Shown: piece by piece, positions 1-11,844 of the stretch | Numbering within the stretch: position 1 is the stretch's first letter | How the letters are laid out: every line of letters starts with the position of its first letter | DNA from: Coriaria nepalensis | Taxonomy: Eukaryota; Streptophyta; Magnoliopsida; Cucurbitales; Coriariaceae | Direction of reading: 5' to 3' | Length of the DNA stretch: 64,000 nt | Assembly (NCBI GenBank): GCA_027186245.1 | Contig: CP114484.1 | Span: 5,364,001-5,428,000, forward strand | Notes under the pieces: model-generated | Databases searched by the model: none | What the model was told of the DNA's origin: nothing | The model's input: only the letters and a program-made list of their open reading frames with translations | Program-made: the position numbers and the translations under genes

Positions 1-437
1 CCCTTTTCTCCAATGAATCTTAGAGTTACTATCAAATCTTATGTGTTTGATCGATTAGGTTCTATATCATGCCGGTAGGAGGATTTCATAACACCTTATG
101 ATTTTATTTAATTCATAATTTAATTTATTTAATTTAAAATACTTTTGAAATTAAACAGTTAACTTAATAATTCATAACTAAATAACTCAAACCTCCAAGT
201 CAAGAATGACTTCTAGCAAAGTGTTATGATAACCTGGGAGTTGAAAAGTATCATCTTCAGAAAGAATCTTATGTGACTATACAATGATGATCCTTCCATG
301 TTTCTAATATCCTGATTCGTCCTAGGATACAGTTTAATTGTTAAACCCTAATAGACAAGTCATATGAACCATTAAATGTTTATTGAACATCGACAATGGA
401 TTTACAGAAAATTTCTTTTCATACCATAATACTTTAG
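1..437 (-). mobile_element. Copia-type LTR fragment inserted in the chromovirus LTR
   Basis: Read on the minus strand, this stretch resembles the LTRs of the Copia-type element at about 11.85-17.4 kb: the same order of blocks runs through the sequences around 16150-16580. Shared landmarks include the plus-strand segments near 50-125 and near 340-420. It ends abruptly near 437, where the Tekay-type LTR sequence shared with about 8985 onward begins. It is therefore a second, inverted copy of that family, inserted inside the chromovirus LTR. The other end lies outside the window, so target duplication and element completeness cannot be judged. Confidence 0.7.
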
Positions 438-2270
438 AAACACTAGGGTAATTGTTTGCCTATCCAATCAAGAATTTAACTTAGCTTAAGAAAAGCTTAA
501 CTTTCCATAAGATTTTATATGTAGTTAACTTATCTCACTATGCATTTTTCTTTAATTTTTAGGAATCGAGTTCCAAATCTTTTCTTATTATAACCTGCTT
601 GATTAAATAAATAACTTTTACCAAAGTGTTTCTTTCTAGATTATTATTTTTACCTTGCCATTATAGTTAACCTTCAAAAACATAATCTCTAGGCCAACCC
701 TTTCTTAAGTACATAGAAGAGGTTTGGATCTTTGTATCTCATAAACCAGAACTCCCATTAAGCTGAAATTTTGTTCACACTTATATATACCTCTAATGTG
801 AGGTCCATACATTTTTAGCTCAAAATTCATATATTTGTCCCTTCCAAAACTCAATTTCTTAAAACTGTCTGAAAATGAAACAGAACCTAACCGGTTTCAT
901 TTCAATGTTAACTTCTAAAGCATTAATTTGGTATCACATAACTCTACGAACATCGTTGAAGCATTTACCATGCATTTATTATATCCCAGTTAAAACTAAC
1001 TAAATTATACTACTCGAAGTATATAATTTTTATAAGGAGTATTCATTATTCTCTACTATTCAATAACCTTTAACCCATCTAAATAATTTTATCACTGATA
1101 TAGCATATGTCAAGGCGTTGAGTTCATTGAGTTCATCGAGGCCTTGAGTACGTAGAGGCATTAAGTACATCGAGGTGACTAGTGCATTGAGGCATCGAGT
1201 ACATCAAGTATGTTGAGGCATCGAGGCATTGAGTACATCGAGTACATCAAGCATGTCGCATATTAAAGGCGTCAAGTACGTCGAGGTATTGAGTACATCG
1301 AGCACGTTGTATATTGGAGGTGTCGCAACATCGAGTACATCGAGCACGTCAAGCTTTTCATGTTAACTTCGAATCTATTTTCCTTTCCTATTTTTGTATG
1401 TTTGAGTTTAGGATTTATTTCTAACACTTAGGATATTATAAAATTCTGATTAAAGATACCCCTATCAATATCATATTAAGCCACTGTAAAACTTTCAACT
1501 CCATATTTGGATATTTCCCCCATTAAAAGTCATTTTCCCTTAATAAAATGAATTTAACAAGTCCTTTCATTCTCACAAACTCACGGTAATATAACCACTT
1601 AGTTCAATATTTATTTGTAACAAAGTTACTAACCACTTATGATCATACTCAACCTGAATATTTTAATTAACCTCATATATAAATTTCCTATCAAGTTACA
1701 ATAGTGTACGCTAAATTCACGATATAAATAAATTATATCAATAACTTAAAAAGGTAAAGGTTAAGAGTTTACTCACTCATTATTGTCTTGCCATTAGTCT
1801 AGGCTTGATACTTGAATAACATCGAACTTAATTAATCGATTTCTTTATGAATGAGAGTAGTGAACCAGATGAGAAGAAGTGTATTTTGTCGAAAGAGATC
1901 AGCATCTAAAGTGAAGGATTTTTTTCAAGACCAAAATCAAAATTGGTATTAACCATGATGTGTTTAGCTTTGAAGCATGGCTTTCTTATATTGACATAGT
2001 GTTTAATCAAAGTAGGAGGTGTAACTTAATAACAACATATGATTCTTATATCATTCAAATGAATAAAAATCATTTCTTGACTTTATGCATTGACCTAAAA
2101 TTTTAATTATTTAATTATTATTTTTATTCATTTCTTTTTACACGTTAATTGATATATATATATATACTTTTATATTGAAGTTTAAATATTTAATGACACT
2201 ATAAAACTTCATAGTTACTTAGCTAGAATTTATTTGCCTACCATGTTGTTAGAAATTCATGAGGTTTACA
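438..2270 (-). repeat. Left (3') LTR of Tekay-type chromovirus, partial
   Basis: Parallel to the right LTR from about 8985 to 11075: near 455-540 and 8990-9080 the two read almost alike, and so do 1910-2270 and 10700-11075. It ends in GGTTTACA at 2270, followed directly by a purine-rich tract on the minus strand, as expected for a 3' LTR. The outer part is lost to the Copia-type insertion and the window edge. It includes a shorter version of the 9-bp minisatellite seen in the right LTR. Confidence 0.85.
1110..1356. repeat. 9-bp minisatellite in left LTR
   Basis: Degenerate tandem array of GTCGAGTAC-like 9-mers (variants CATCGAGTA, GTCAAGTAC, CATTGAGTA), about 250 bp long. It sits at the equivalent place in the LTR to the longer array at 9655-10135. 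Confidence 0.85.
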
Positions 2271-2285
2271 TTCACCCCACCTTAT
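2271..2285 (-). other. Polypurine tract of the chromovirus
   Basis: On the minus strand AAGGTGGGGTGAA lies immediately before TGTAAACC, the first bases of the LTR. This is the position and composition of a plus-strand priming polypurine tract. Confidence 0.8.
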
Positions 2286-3096
2286 AAAAATTTCGTCCTC
2301 GAAATTTATTAATGTGGATGTTTAATCTAGATACCTCATAAATGGCTTAAGACTACTTATAATCTCCTTCATAGTTTTGTTATTTATATCCTATGCTGGA
2401 AACAACACTTACATGGTATACTGTAAGGAACATCATCTCCATAGTACTAGATTATCACTTTGGGAATTTGGGTTACACATGTTACCATCATCAAGTGCTT
2501 CTACTCCAGGACTTTTGACATAGTACCCTTACCATAGTCGAGTCTAGCTTCGACCAATTTTTGATATCATCAATCATTTATTCTTAGTCTTTTATCTATG
2601 GGGATGTGTTGATGTTTAACTATGGAACTATTAGTAGGACATCTAATTATCTACTACAGGTTAAATCAAATTGAACTTGAGTTCTAAATTAAGGTCTTAA
2701 CACCTTCTCTATTTCACCCCTATTTCTTATTTTTGTCTTCTAGATTCCACTTAATGGCAACGAAAACAACAATTCACCCATTTCATATGTCATAGCCGTG
2801 GCATAACCAGACATGTAACATTCATAGAATATCATATACCGCATGTCAGACTATGAGTGCAGTAACTTATATATTGAATGCTTATATATATTCTATAATT
2901 ACCTCTTAGTCCTTGGGAATTAAAATAATTTTGGATACTTTTTCTTCATCTCATCCTCTCTTTTCCATGTAGGTTCTTCCATCTTATGACTTCACCATAA
3001 CAAATTAACTAGTAGTATGATCTTATTTCTAAGTATCTTCTTCTTGCGATTTAATACTTACACTGGTTTCCCTTTATAAGATCAATCTTCTTGGAG

Positions 3097-4080
3097 TTAA
3101 ATGGATTTGTGTTCTAGTATATGCGAGGGATCATATACGTATTTCTTTAATATAGAAACATGAAACATGTTATGTACTGAGGACATCTTTAGTTGGAAGG
3201 CAAGCTTATAAGAAACTTTGCCAATATGTTCAAATATTTTGAGTGGTCCGATGTATTGTGAGCTTAATTTACCCTTCTTGCCAACACTCATAAGGCCTTT
3301 CATAGGTGAAACTTTCAGAAATACAAAGTCTCTAATTTGAAACTCCAAAGGTCTATGCCTTTTATTTGCATAGCTCTTACGTTGGGTTAGAGCAGTTTTC
3401 ATTAGGCTCCCTTCTCCCATTTCTTACTAATTGACTGTAGATGTAGCTTTCTCCCATACAAAGCTTCATACGATGCCATTCAAATACATGCTTGGAAACT
3501 ATTATTATAGGAGGATTATATTAAAGGCAGATACTTATTCTAAGCTCCCTTGAAATCTAAGACACACACCCGAAGTATATCTTCTAACGTATGGATAGTC
3601 CTCTCTAATTGATTGTCTGTTTGGGGGTGAAAAGCTATGCTAAAATTAAGCTTTGTTCCCATAGCTCGTTGGATGCTTTTCCAAAAGGTAAAGTAAATCT
3701 ACTATCTCGATATTAAATTATCGACAATGACACTCCATGTAGTTGAACAACTTCATTCACATATAACCCTACTAATTGTTCTAGAGAATATGTGCTTCAT
3801 ATGGGTAGAAAATGCGTAGATTTAGTTAATATGTCTATGATGACCCAAATTGCATCATGTTCCTTACTTGTTTTAGGGTATTCCAACTACAAAATCAATA
3901 GTGATTTGCTCTCATTTCCATTCTAGAATCTCAATTGCTTACAACTCCCCTGCTGGACGTTGATGTTCACTAACAAGTTAGACACTTATCCATTAACTGA
4001 TCAACATCTTTCTTCATTTCTCTCCACATAAGTGCTTCATCAAGTCCTTGTACATTATTGTTGCTCATGGGTGCACATAA
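3097..4080 (-). pseudogene. Integrase and C-terminal domain of chromovirus, broken
   Basis: The stretch 3640-4080 read on the minus strand gives a broken integrase core: matches to the conserved segments around EHQRPAG, the residues that follow with WK and DFV, and the HxxxxF part, separated by stop codons. Downstream, 3097-3420 is an open 107-residue frame with GKKGKLSSQYIGP, SSVHNMFHVSIL and a terminal DPSH segment. This is the typical integrase end of Tekay-type chromoviruses, which binds DNA or chromatin. It is open but detached from a functional core. Confidence 0.85.
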
Positions 4081-4998
4081 TATGGGGTTTCATGTACTTC
4101 TGAAAGAATCTAAGTCATTTTACAATCATTTGGGATTCACAATCACTCTGAAGGTTAAAGATCCCACCAGGATAGAGACTAAACTCCCGATTTCTCTGCT
4201 TTGACTTATTCTCGAATTCTTCCCAAGTCTATATCATTTTCTTGTGAACACTTTATCCCATAAAAAATGGTCGGCTGTATTGTTAATGCTAACATTTTTT
4301 TTATATCTATCTCCAAACCAAACTTCTAAATTTCCTTTTGGACTGAATGAGGTAGAGTATTTATTGCCATTAATGTTACAGAGATATTTTTACTTAAGGC
4401 ATCAACAAATTTATTTATCTTTCGAGGATGATAGAGAATCTCACTATCATAATCTTTTACCAACTCTAGCAACCTTCCTTGCCTCATATTGAGTTTCTTC
4501 TAGGTAAATATGTACTTAAGACTCTTAAGACCCATAAGTATCTTATAGTGGGCCCCGTAAAAATAATGTCGCCATATATTTTTAAGTCAAACACAACTGT
4601 TGCTAATTCAAGTCGTGGGTTAGGTAGTTACTTTCATGATTTTTCAGTTGCCTCGATCTGTAAGCTACTACCTTTCCATTTTGCATCAGAACTACCCCCA
4701 AACCAATCTTTTATGCATCATTATATATTGTAATCTCTACTTCCTTGGTAGGTATGATAAGAATGGGTGCGCTAGTCGGTCTACTCTTTATTTCTTGGAT
4801 GCTTCGTTCATACTTTTTTGTCGACTCATACTTTTTTTCCTTCTTAGTAAGGTTTAAAGCAAGACTAGAAAACTTTGAATCTCAGTAATAATGGTAGGAG
4901 TTGGCCATTATATTATTATTTTAATCTTCACATGGTCCACTGATATTCCTCACCTAGACACTACATGTTTGAGGAATTTCACTTCGTTTAGCCAAAAC

Positions 4999-5815
4999 TC
5001 ACTTTAAGAACTTCGCATAGAGTTTATGCTCTTTCAATATTCGCAGTATGACTTCTAAACGATATTCATGTTCCTCTTTAGATTTGCAATGCAGTAGTAC
5101 ATCATTGATAAATAATATTATAGATTTATTGAGAAAAGTTTTTACTACTCGATTCATAAGATCCATAAGTGTTGCGAGGAAGTTGGTCAAACTCATCATG
5201 TCTATGAAAATTCCTAAAAGCCATTTTTGGGATGTGTCTTCTTTCTTAACTTTCAGCTGGTGATATCCCGATCGCAAATCGATCTTTGAGAAAGTTGTTG
5301 CTCCTTTCAGTTGACCAAATGAACAAATCATCAATCCCTAGTAGAGAGTATTTTTCCTTTGTTACTTTGAGTTCTCGATAATCGATACATAATCTCATCA
5401 ATCCATCTTTCTTCTTTACAAACAAAACTGGTGCTCCCTAAGGGGAATGACTTGGTAGTATAAATATCTTCTCTAATAGCTCTTGTAACTGATTCTGCAA
5501 CTCTTTGAGTTCTGCCGGTGTCATCCGATAAGGTGTCTTAGATACGGTTGTCATCCCTAGTAAAAGTTCAATCTCAAAGGTAATGACTCGGTCTAGCAGT
5601 AGACCTAGTAACTCCTCTGGAAATACTTCCATAAAATTCACTACCACCGGTAAATCATTCGGACCAATCTTCATTTCTATCATTTGATCCACGATGTTAG
5701 CTAGATAACCAACACAACAACTATTTAGAAATTTCTTCGCTCTCATTGCTGAGATCATCATCTTAGGTTGCCTTCTAAAGTCCCCATCATACTCAAATCC
5801 TTCTTCACCATTCAA
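4999..5815 (-). pseudogene. Protease-RT junction and reverse transcriptase of chromovirus, broken
   Basis: The frame 5438-5815 carries the linker before RT (segments like VFPEELLGLL and PYRMTPAELKELQNQL). The frame 4999-5334 carries the RT fingers and palm ([15 protein letters not shown]). The catalytic YxDD box, normally followed by an IDDxL-type context, is altered to INDVLL, so one of the metal-binding aspartates appears lost. A break between 5334 and 5438 separates the two parts. This is a decayed pol segment of the element spanning 2271-7655. Confidence 0.88.
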
Positions 5816-6329
5816 ATTAAATGTGACCCTTTAATCTCTACATACAATAGATGCATTGTATTTTCCAAGGAATTTCATTCATAGGATAACGTCGTAATCG
5901 TGTATATCGATGATAATGAGGTTTGCATATAGTTCTTTTCCAGAAATGAGAACTAGTATTGCGTGAAACTGTAAACTAAATAGCAAAACTTCCCCTCAGG
6001 GAAAGGTGGTCCTAAATATTTATCCCAATCTATCCTTGTCTCTATCATGTTTATGTGAAAATGTATATGATGCAAAAAAAAAGGGTTGCACCTGGATCAA
6101 ACAACACATAAGTATTAAATTTGGAAATAAAAGGCTAACCTGTCACCATGCTCGAGGTTCCCGCTTCCACATCAATTTTCATGAACGTGAATATCCTAGC
6201 ATTCGTCTTCAGTGCTCCCAGTCTACCCTAATTGATTGTATGGCCTTCAATCTAGGGTTGTATCACGTTGAGTAGTGGACCTTGAGCCCTTGGCAGATTG
6301 AGCTTTTTGTCTTCAGTTGCTTGATTGCG

Positions 6330-6898
6330 ATATTCACGAGCATATGACCTTCTTTTTAACAACTATAATACATATTTGGGCCCAATATGCATTCTCTTAG
6401 GTGTTTCCTTCTATATTTTGGACAATTAGGAAAAACACTCCTATCAACATTGTTTACTTTCCCTTTTTGTTGTTGTTCACTCCTGAAATTTATCTTCCTT
6501 TTATTGCTCGTATACACCATAGTCTAATTGATTGATTGTTGGGTCTAAGGTCTTTGACCCTTATGGAAATTATCATTTCACTATTGGAAGTATCTCTTGG
6601 AGTTCTTTCTTGCATCAAAGCACTTGTTTTGTTCCTCCTTAGCCCGAAGGGCTCTACTAACAGACCCTTCTACTATGGTTGGAGGGTTATCGCCACTATC
6701 TATATCGACATCAAGTTCTAGATAAAACATCTTCATCATTCTTCTCACTCTCTCATCCTCGGTGTGTACTGAGCAAGGACACAAGCATACTAATTGATCA
6801 AAATTTTTAATAGCCTTTATTACTGTTTCTTGTTTAAGTTTAATAAACTTTGTATGTTGGGCTGCCATGACATTCCTATTATAATATTTATCATTCAA
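6330..6898 (-). pseudogene. Gag of chromovirus, broken
   Basis: The minus-strand frame 6581-6898 (105 residues) resembles the retrotransposon gag capsid domain: a helical stretch with KFIKLKQETV, a segment with an FDQL core, and the later RALRAKEEQNK. Further downstream (about 6340-6390) are remains of a CCHC knuckle, including a KKEGHM-like piece. Stops interrupt the knuckle. No intact start upstream could be defined. Confidence 0.75.
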
Positions 6899-7634
6899 CT
6901 ATACCACAAAATCTTCCTAAGTCAGCTCTGCCATAACACGTCTCATTTTAACTGTCTCACACTAATAATGGGCATCCTTCTTAAACATGTAGGTTGCACA
7001 CATGACCTTCTCTCTCTCAATGAGGTCTATGAAATTCAAAATAGTTTGAATGGAGTATAATAACTCCTCAGCTACCAATGGATCTGTTGAACCCTCAAAC
7101 TCTGCAGCTTTCATCAGAAACACTCATAGAGTGGCTCTTGTTGATACTTCTGCATCCCTTAATTGCCACGAGTATGTCCTCTAGGTGGTACATCCTCTTG
7201 TAGTACCTCTAGCTCCAGTCCTCTCACCAGAATGCCTCCTTCACTATTTTTTCATTGTGACATTTGTCTCTATAAATTCTTGATTTGTATATCTTGCACT
7301 TCTAAACATTGTTGCAAGTTAGAAATCAACATTGTTAATTCATGTTCTTTCCCTAGTACCTTGGGACATGTAGTGACTAGTTCTTATGTTCTCATATTTT
7401 CCCTAGACATCATGTAACTTATGATGCTAATGTTTGGAAGGAGATATTTGTATGAACTCTCTAAGTGTTATCTCTTATGATAACATAATCGTGAAATACA
7501 ATTATGAAAGGAAATAAATAGCACCTAAGAAACTCAATGCATTCTTAAATCAAACCATTGCAATCAATAACTAATGGTACTTACTTAAAAACTTTCTAAG
7601 TTGGTGCGATGATGCGAGGTGGGGTACCAGGACT

Positions 7635-7648
7635 TTACTCTAATACCA
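7635..7648 (-). other. Primer binding site of chromovirus
   Basis: On the minus strand TGGTATTAGAG matches, with one change, the usual TGGTATCAGAG primer site complementary to initiator tRNA-Met. It starts 7 bases inside the LTR boundary at 7656. Confidence 0.8.
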
Positions 7649-7655
7649 ACTATAG

Positions 7656-10600
7656 TGACCCATGCTGTTCAGACCATTAAGGACTTAGTTTATTTTTAAA
7701 ACTTTGTTCATTAATAGAGTTTCTTGATTAGTAGCAACATCTACTATATAACAGAAAGGTATGTTATACCGCTACTATTAAACGTGGACATGTCAACTAT
7801 GAAATCTCAAAACATTTATAAGAAGGTTCTCAAGACATTGGATGAGTCTTTACGATGCACCAAAATATTTATAATTATCCTTATTAATGATATTATAGCA
7901 AACGTTTACAGCGTAGCTGTAGTCCTAGTACCAATACCTCTTTCGCAATCATCACACTTTCTCGGCAAGTTTGTCAAGGTAACTTGATCAATTACTTACC
8001 CTTAGTGCCTACAACATAGAACATAAGATGTTAGCTTTCACTCAACAAGTACAAACATAAGTCACAAAACAGTTATAAATGCATATGATGTATGAAACAT
8101 GTAATATATAATAATCTTAAAAACTTATACACTTCATAAAGGTTATTACATACTTCTATCTTATTATTTCTTATACTTTCTTATTTTTTCTTTTATTAAA
8201 CCCTTTGTATGTACCAGTTGAACGCTTGACCACTGGAAAGACAAAAGAGTGACCCCATCTGAACTTGCTCATGGTCCGTGCATGCCTGGGCATATATTAG
8301 CATAACTTTAAATAACCCTCTCTTCATTGGGCCTCGGCCCTTCCTTCTAGAGGTCGGTACGACACTAAACTATTATATCTCATTTCTTTATATCTTCATA
8401 TACCACTCAATTTCTTAACATGAAATATGAGGTAAATTTTGCATGATGCTCATGAGTGTATATATTGTTCAAGACTTTTCTATAAGCAATAACTATAACA
8501 ATTATAGCACTCATAACAGTCAATCATTTCATGACTACAAATCCATTCATTAGGTGAACAACCATGCAATCACTAGAAACAACTCATCAAGTTTCAAATA
8601 CAATTTCCATGATGTAGGTGAAGTTCGTACCTACCATGACCCCCTCTTTCGAGAGGTCGATACGTCACTTTACTATGTATGATGTTTTATCACTTTTTTT
8701 TATACCTGTTAATTTCCTAACATGAAAAATGAGGTACCATAAGTTTAATGGCTATATGTGTTTATGTTATTATGCAATTTATAGGTACAACATCCTTAAT
8801 AGACTCAAAACACATATAGCAATGATCAAATCAAGAATTCCAAATCATGATAGCCAATGTGAACATTATATAACATTCATCAAAAATGGCATAACAATTT
8901 CAAAAAAAGATTCCATGTTGTAGGTGACATTTGTACTTACTTGGATTTTGTACTTTCCCTCAAGGATTGAGTACTTCACGAACATTAGGTCAATTTGTTT
9001 GCCTATCCATCAAGAATTTAACGTAGCTTAATAAAAGCTTAACTTTTCATAAGGTTTTCTATTTAGTTAACTTATCTCACTATACATCTTGTATTTAGTT
9101 TTAGGAATCTAGTTCCAAATTTTTTCTTATTTTAACTTGCTTGAATAAATTAGAAACTTTTTCCAGAGTGTTTCCTTTTAAATTATTATTTTTACCTTAT
9201 GATTTAAGCTATTATAGTTAACCCTTGAAAACATAATGTCTAGGCCAACTATTTGTTAAGTACATAGTAAAGGTTTGGATATTTGTATCTCATAAACATA
9301 ACTCCCACTGATATGAAATTTCGTTCACACTTATATATACCTCTTATATGAGGTTCATATAGTTTTAGCTAAAAATTCGTATATTTGTCTCTTCCAAAAC
9401 TCATTTTCTTAAGATTGTCTAAAAACAAAATAGAACCTAACCGGTTTCATTTTAATGTTTACTCCTCATGCTTTAATTTGGTATCAAATTATATTACAAA
9501 CATCATTTAACTATTTACCATGCATTTATTATATCTCAATTAACACTAACACAATTATACTACTCGAAGTATATAATTTTTATGGGGAGTATTTGTTATT
9601 TTCTACTATTCAATAATCGTTAACCCATCTAAATCATTTTATCGCTGATATAGCAAACATCAAGGCATCGAGCACGTCGAGTACATTGAGGCGTCAACTA
9701 CGTCAATTCGTAGAGTACGTCGAGGCGTCGAGTACGTCGAGGATGTGGAGTATGTCGAGCATATAGAGTACGCCGAGCACGTTACATATTAAAGGCATCA
9801 AGGTGTCGAGTACATCAAGTACGTTGAGCACGCCACATATTGAAGGCATCTACTACATCAAACACATTAAGGTGTCGAGTATGTCACGTACGTCAAGCAG
9901 GTCACATATTGGAGGTGTCGAGTATGTCATGTACGTCAAGCACGTCACATATTGGAGGTGTCGAGTATATCGAGTATTTCAAGTACATCGAGTACGTCGA
10001 GTATGTCGAGTACATCGAGTACGTCGAGTATGTCAAGTACGTCGAGTACATCAAGTATGTCAAGTACATCGTGTCATCGAGGCATCAAGCACATTGAGGC
10101 GTTGAGTGCATCATGTACGTCAAGTATATTTAGCCATTCATGTTAACTTATAATCTGTTTTCATTTTCTAGTTTCATATGTCTGAGTTTAGGATTATTTC
10201 TAACACTTAGGATCTTGTAAAATTCTAAGATTTTAAGGATATCCCAATCAATATCTTATTAATCCACTGTAAAAATTTCAACTCCATTTTCATATGTTTC
10301 CCCCATCAAAAGTCATTTTCCTTTAATAAGAATACTTTAACAAGTCCTTTCATATTTACGAATTCACGGTAATATAACCACTTAGTTCAATATCTGTAAT
10401 ATAACCACTTCTGATCATACTCAACCTGAATATTCTAATTATAAGTTTCATATTTTTGTTAACCTCATATAGAAATTTCCTATCAAGTTACAATAACGTA
10501 CGCTAAATCCATGATATAAATAAATTATATCAATAACTTAAGAAGGTAAAGGTTAAGAGTTTACTCACTAATTATTCTCTTGTGATTATCCCATGCTTGA

Positions 10601-11075
10601 TACTTGAATATCAACTAACTTAATTAATCGACTTCTTTTTGAGTGAGAGTAGTTAACCAGAAGAGAGGAAGTGTATTTTGTTAAAAGAGATGGGTGTCTA
10701 CGGTGAAGGATTTTTCCAAGACCAAAATCAAAGTAGGTATTAACCATGATGTGTTTAGCTTTGAGACGTGGCTTTCTTATATTGACATAGTATTTAATCA
10801 AAGCAGGAGGTGTAACTTAATAACGACATGTGATTCTTATATCATTCAAATGAATGACAAATCATTTCTTGATTTTATGCATCGATCTAAAGTTTTAATT
10901 ATTTAATTATTATTTTTATTTATTCCTTTTTACACGTTAATTAGTTTCAGTATATATATATATACTTTTATATTAAAATTTAAATATTTAATGACTCTAT
11001 AAAACTTCATAGTTATTTAGCTAAAAATGTATTTGCCTACTAACTACATGTTGTCAGAAACTCATGGGGTTTACA
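7656..11075 (-). repeat. Right (5') LTR of Tekay-type chromovirus, 3,420 bp
   Basis: On the plus strand it starts with TG at 7656 next to the primer binding site and ends with CA in GGTTTACA at 11075, so the termini are TG...CA on either strand. Its right two thirds match the left LTR. Very long LTRs are a known property of the Tekay/Del lineage. It contains a 9-bp minisatellite at 9655-10135. No LTR promoter motif was assigned. Confidence 0.85.
9655..10135. repeat. 9-bp minisatellite in right LTR
   Basis: Tandem array built from GTCGAGTAC and one-base variants, about 480 bp, most regular from 9960 to 10075. Because the unit is 9 bp, all three plus-strand frames stay open and give short-period peptides (serine-threonine, valine-glutamate-tyrosine or arginine-valine repeats). 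These are products of the repeat, not genes. Confidence 0.9.
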
Positions 11076-11700
11076 ATTTGCATAAAGATAGTATCACATA
11101 AAGTTATCTGCCCTATCAGATCAAAAATCAATTGGCTTGATGGGCATACACTTTATCGAGAGTTTCATGGTAAGTGTGGTAGCCAATTATGCAAGAGCAT
11201 CAGCTTCAGCATTCTTCTCCCTTGCGGTATGCACAGTTTCATGTTTTTCAAATTTTCCTAGGATGGCTTCGGCCTTCCTCAGGTACACTACCATGGCCTC
11301 TGAACTTGCTTGGTAGTCCCCTTTGACTTGTGATACTACCATGTGACCTCATTCGTAATCTGGATCCTTTCCACACCAATTTCTCTTGCCAAGCATAATC
11401 CTACCTAGAGGGCTTCATACTTAGCCTTAACCCTTCTAGTGACTTCATGATCAAACCAACCACGCATCTTTCCTTGTTTGGTTTTGAGCTAGTGAACTAA
11501 GATATGACATCTGCTAAGGCTTAGGCCTTTATAGCAGTGCACGGTTTATAGCAGATGTCAAACTCAACTAGCTTTACTGACTATTTAAGGAGTCTTTAAG
11601 ATGTATTGAGGTTTCAAAGTATGCTCCTTAGAGGTAGGTCCTTTTGCACCACTATAGGGTGCGCTTGGAAGTAAGATTGGAGTTTAAGAGTAGCGATGAG
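11076..11700 (-). pseudogene. Second RNase H domain fragment of Tat-type Ty3-gypsy element
   Basis: On the minus strand the region 11150-11440 reads as a broken plant retrotransposon RNase H: a KYEAL segment, GLCLAREIGVERI, VVSQVKGDYQA, a region with AEAILGKFEKHETV, and EKNAEADALA. At least one stop lies inside. This extra RNase H is typical of the Tat lineage. The rest of the same element continues at 17.4-19.6 kb on the same strand, so the two pieces are probably one element split by the Copia-type insertion. The chromovirus LTR cuts its other side at 11075. Confidence 0.75.
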
Positions 11701-11844
11701 TAGGCCTAAGGGTAAAAGTATATATGCACATCAAGTAAATCGGGTTTTGACCCAATGGGATAAATATCTTTACTTGAGATTATGTTTATACGAATATAAG
11801 CAAGATAATAAATATTTCTTAATTATTATCACGAAAGTCAGTTG

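Larger units (their letters stand above)
2271..7655 (-). mobile_element. Internal region of Tekay/Del-type Ty3-gypsy chromovirus, degenerate
   Basis: Bounded by a polypurine tract and left LTR at 2270 and by a tRNA-Met-like primer binding site and right LTR near 7650. On the minus strand the recognisable order is gag capsid (6581-6898), zinc knuckle (about 6340-6390), protease-RT junction (5438-5815), RT palm (4999-5334), integrase (about 3640-4080) and a C-terminal domain in chromovirus position (3097-3420). This is the Ty3/gypsy order. The long LTRs and the C-terminal sequence match the Tekay/Del lineage. Stops and frameshifts occur throughout, so it cannot encode its own proteins. Confidence 0.88.

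Noticed and set aside
9803..10146. Three overlapping open frames of 64-100 codons with Ser-Thr, Val-Glu-Tyr or Arg-Val repeats
   Set aside because: They result from a 9-bp tandem repeat in an LTR, which keeps all three frames open.
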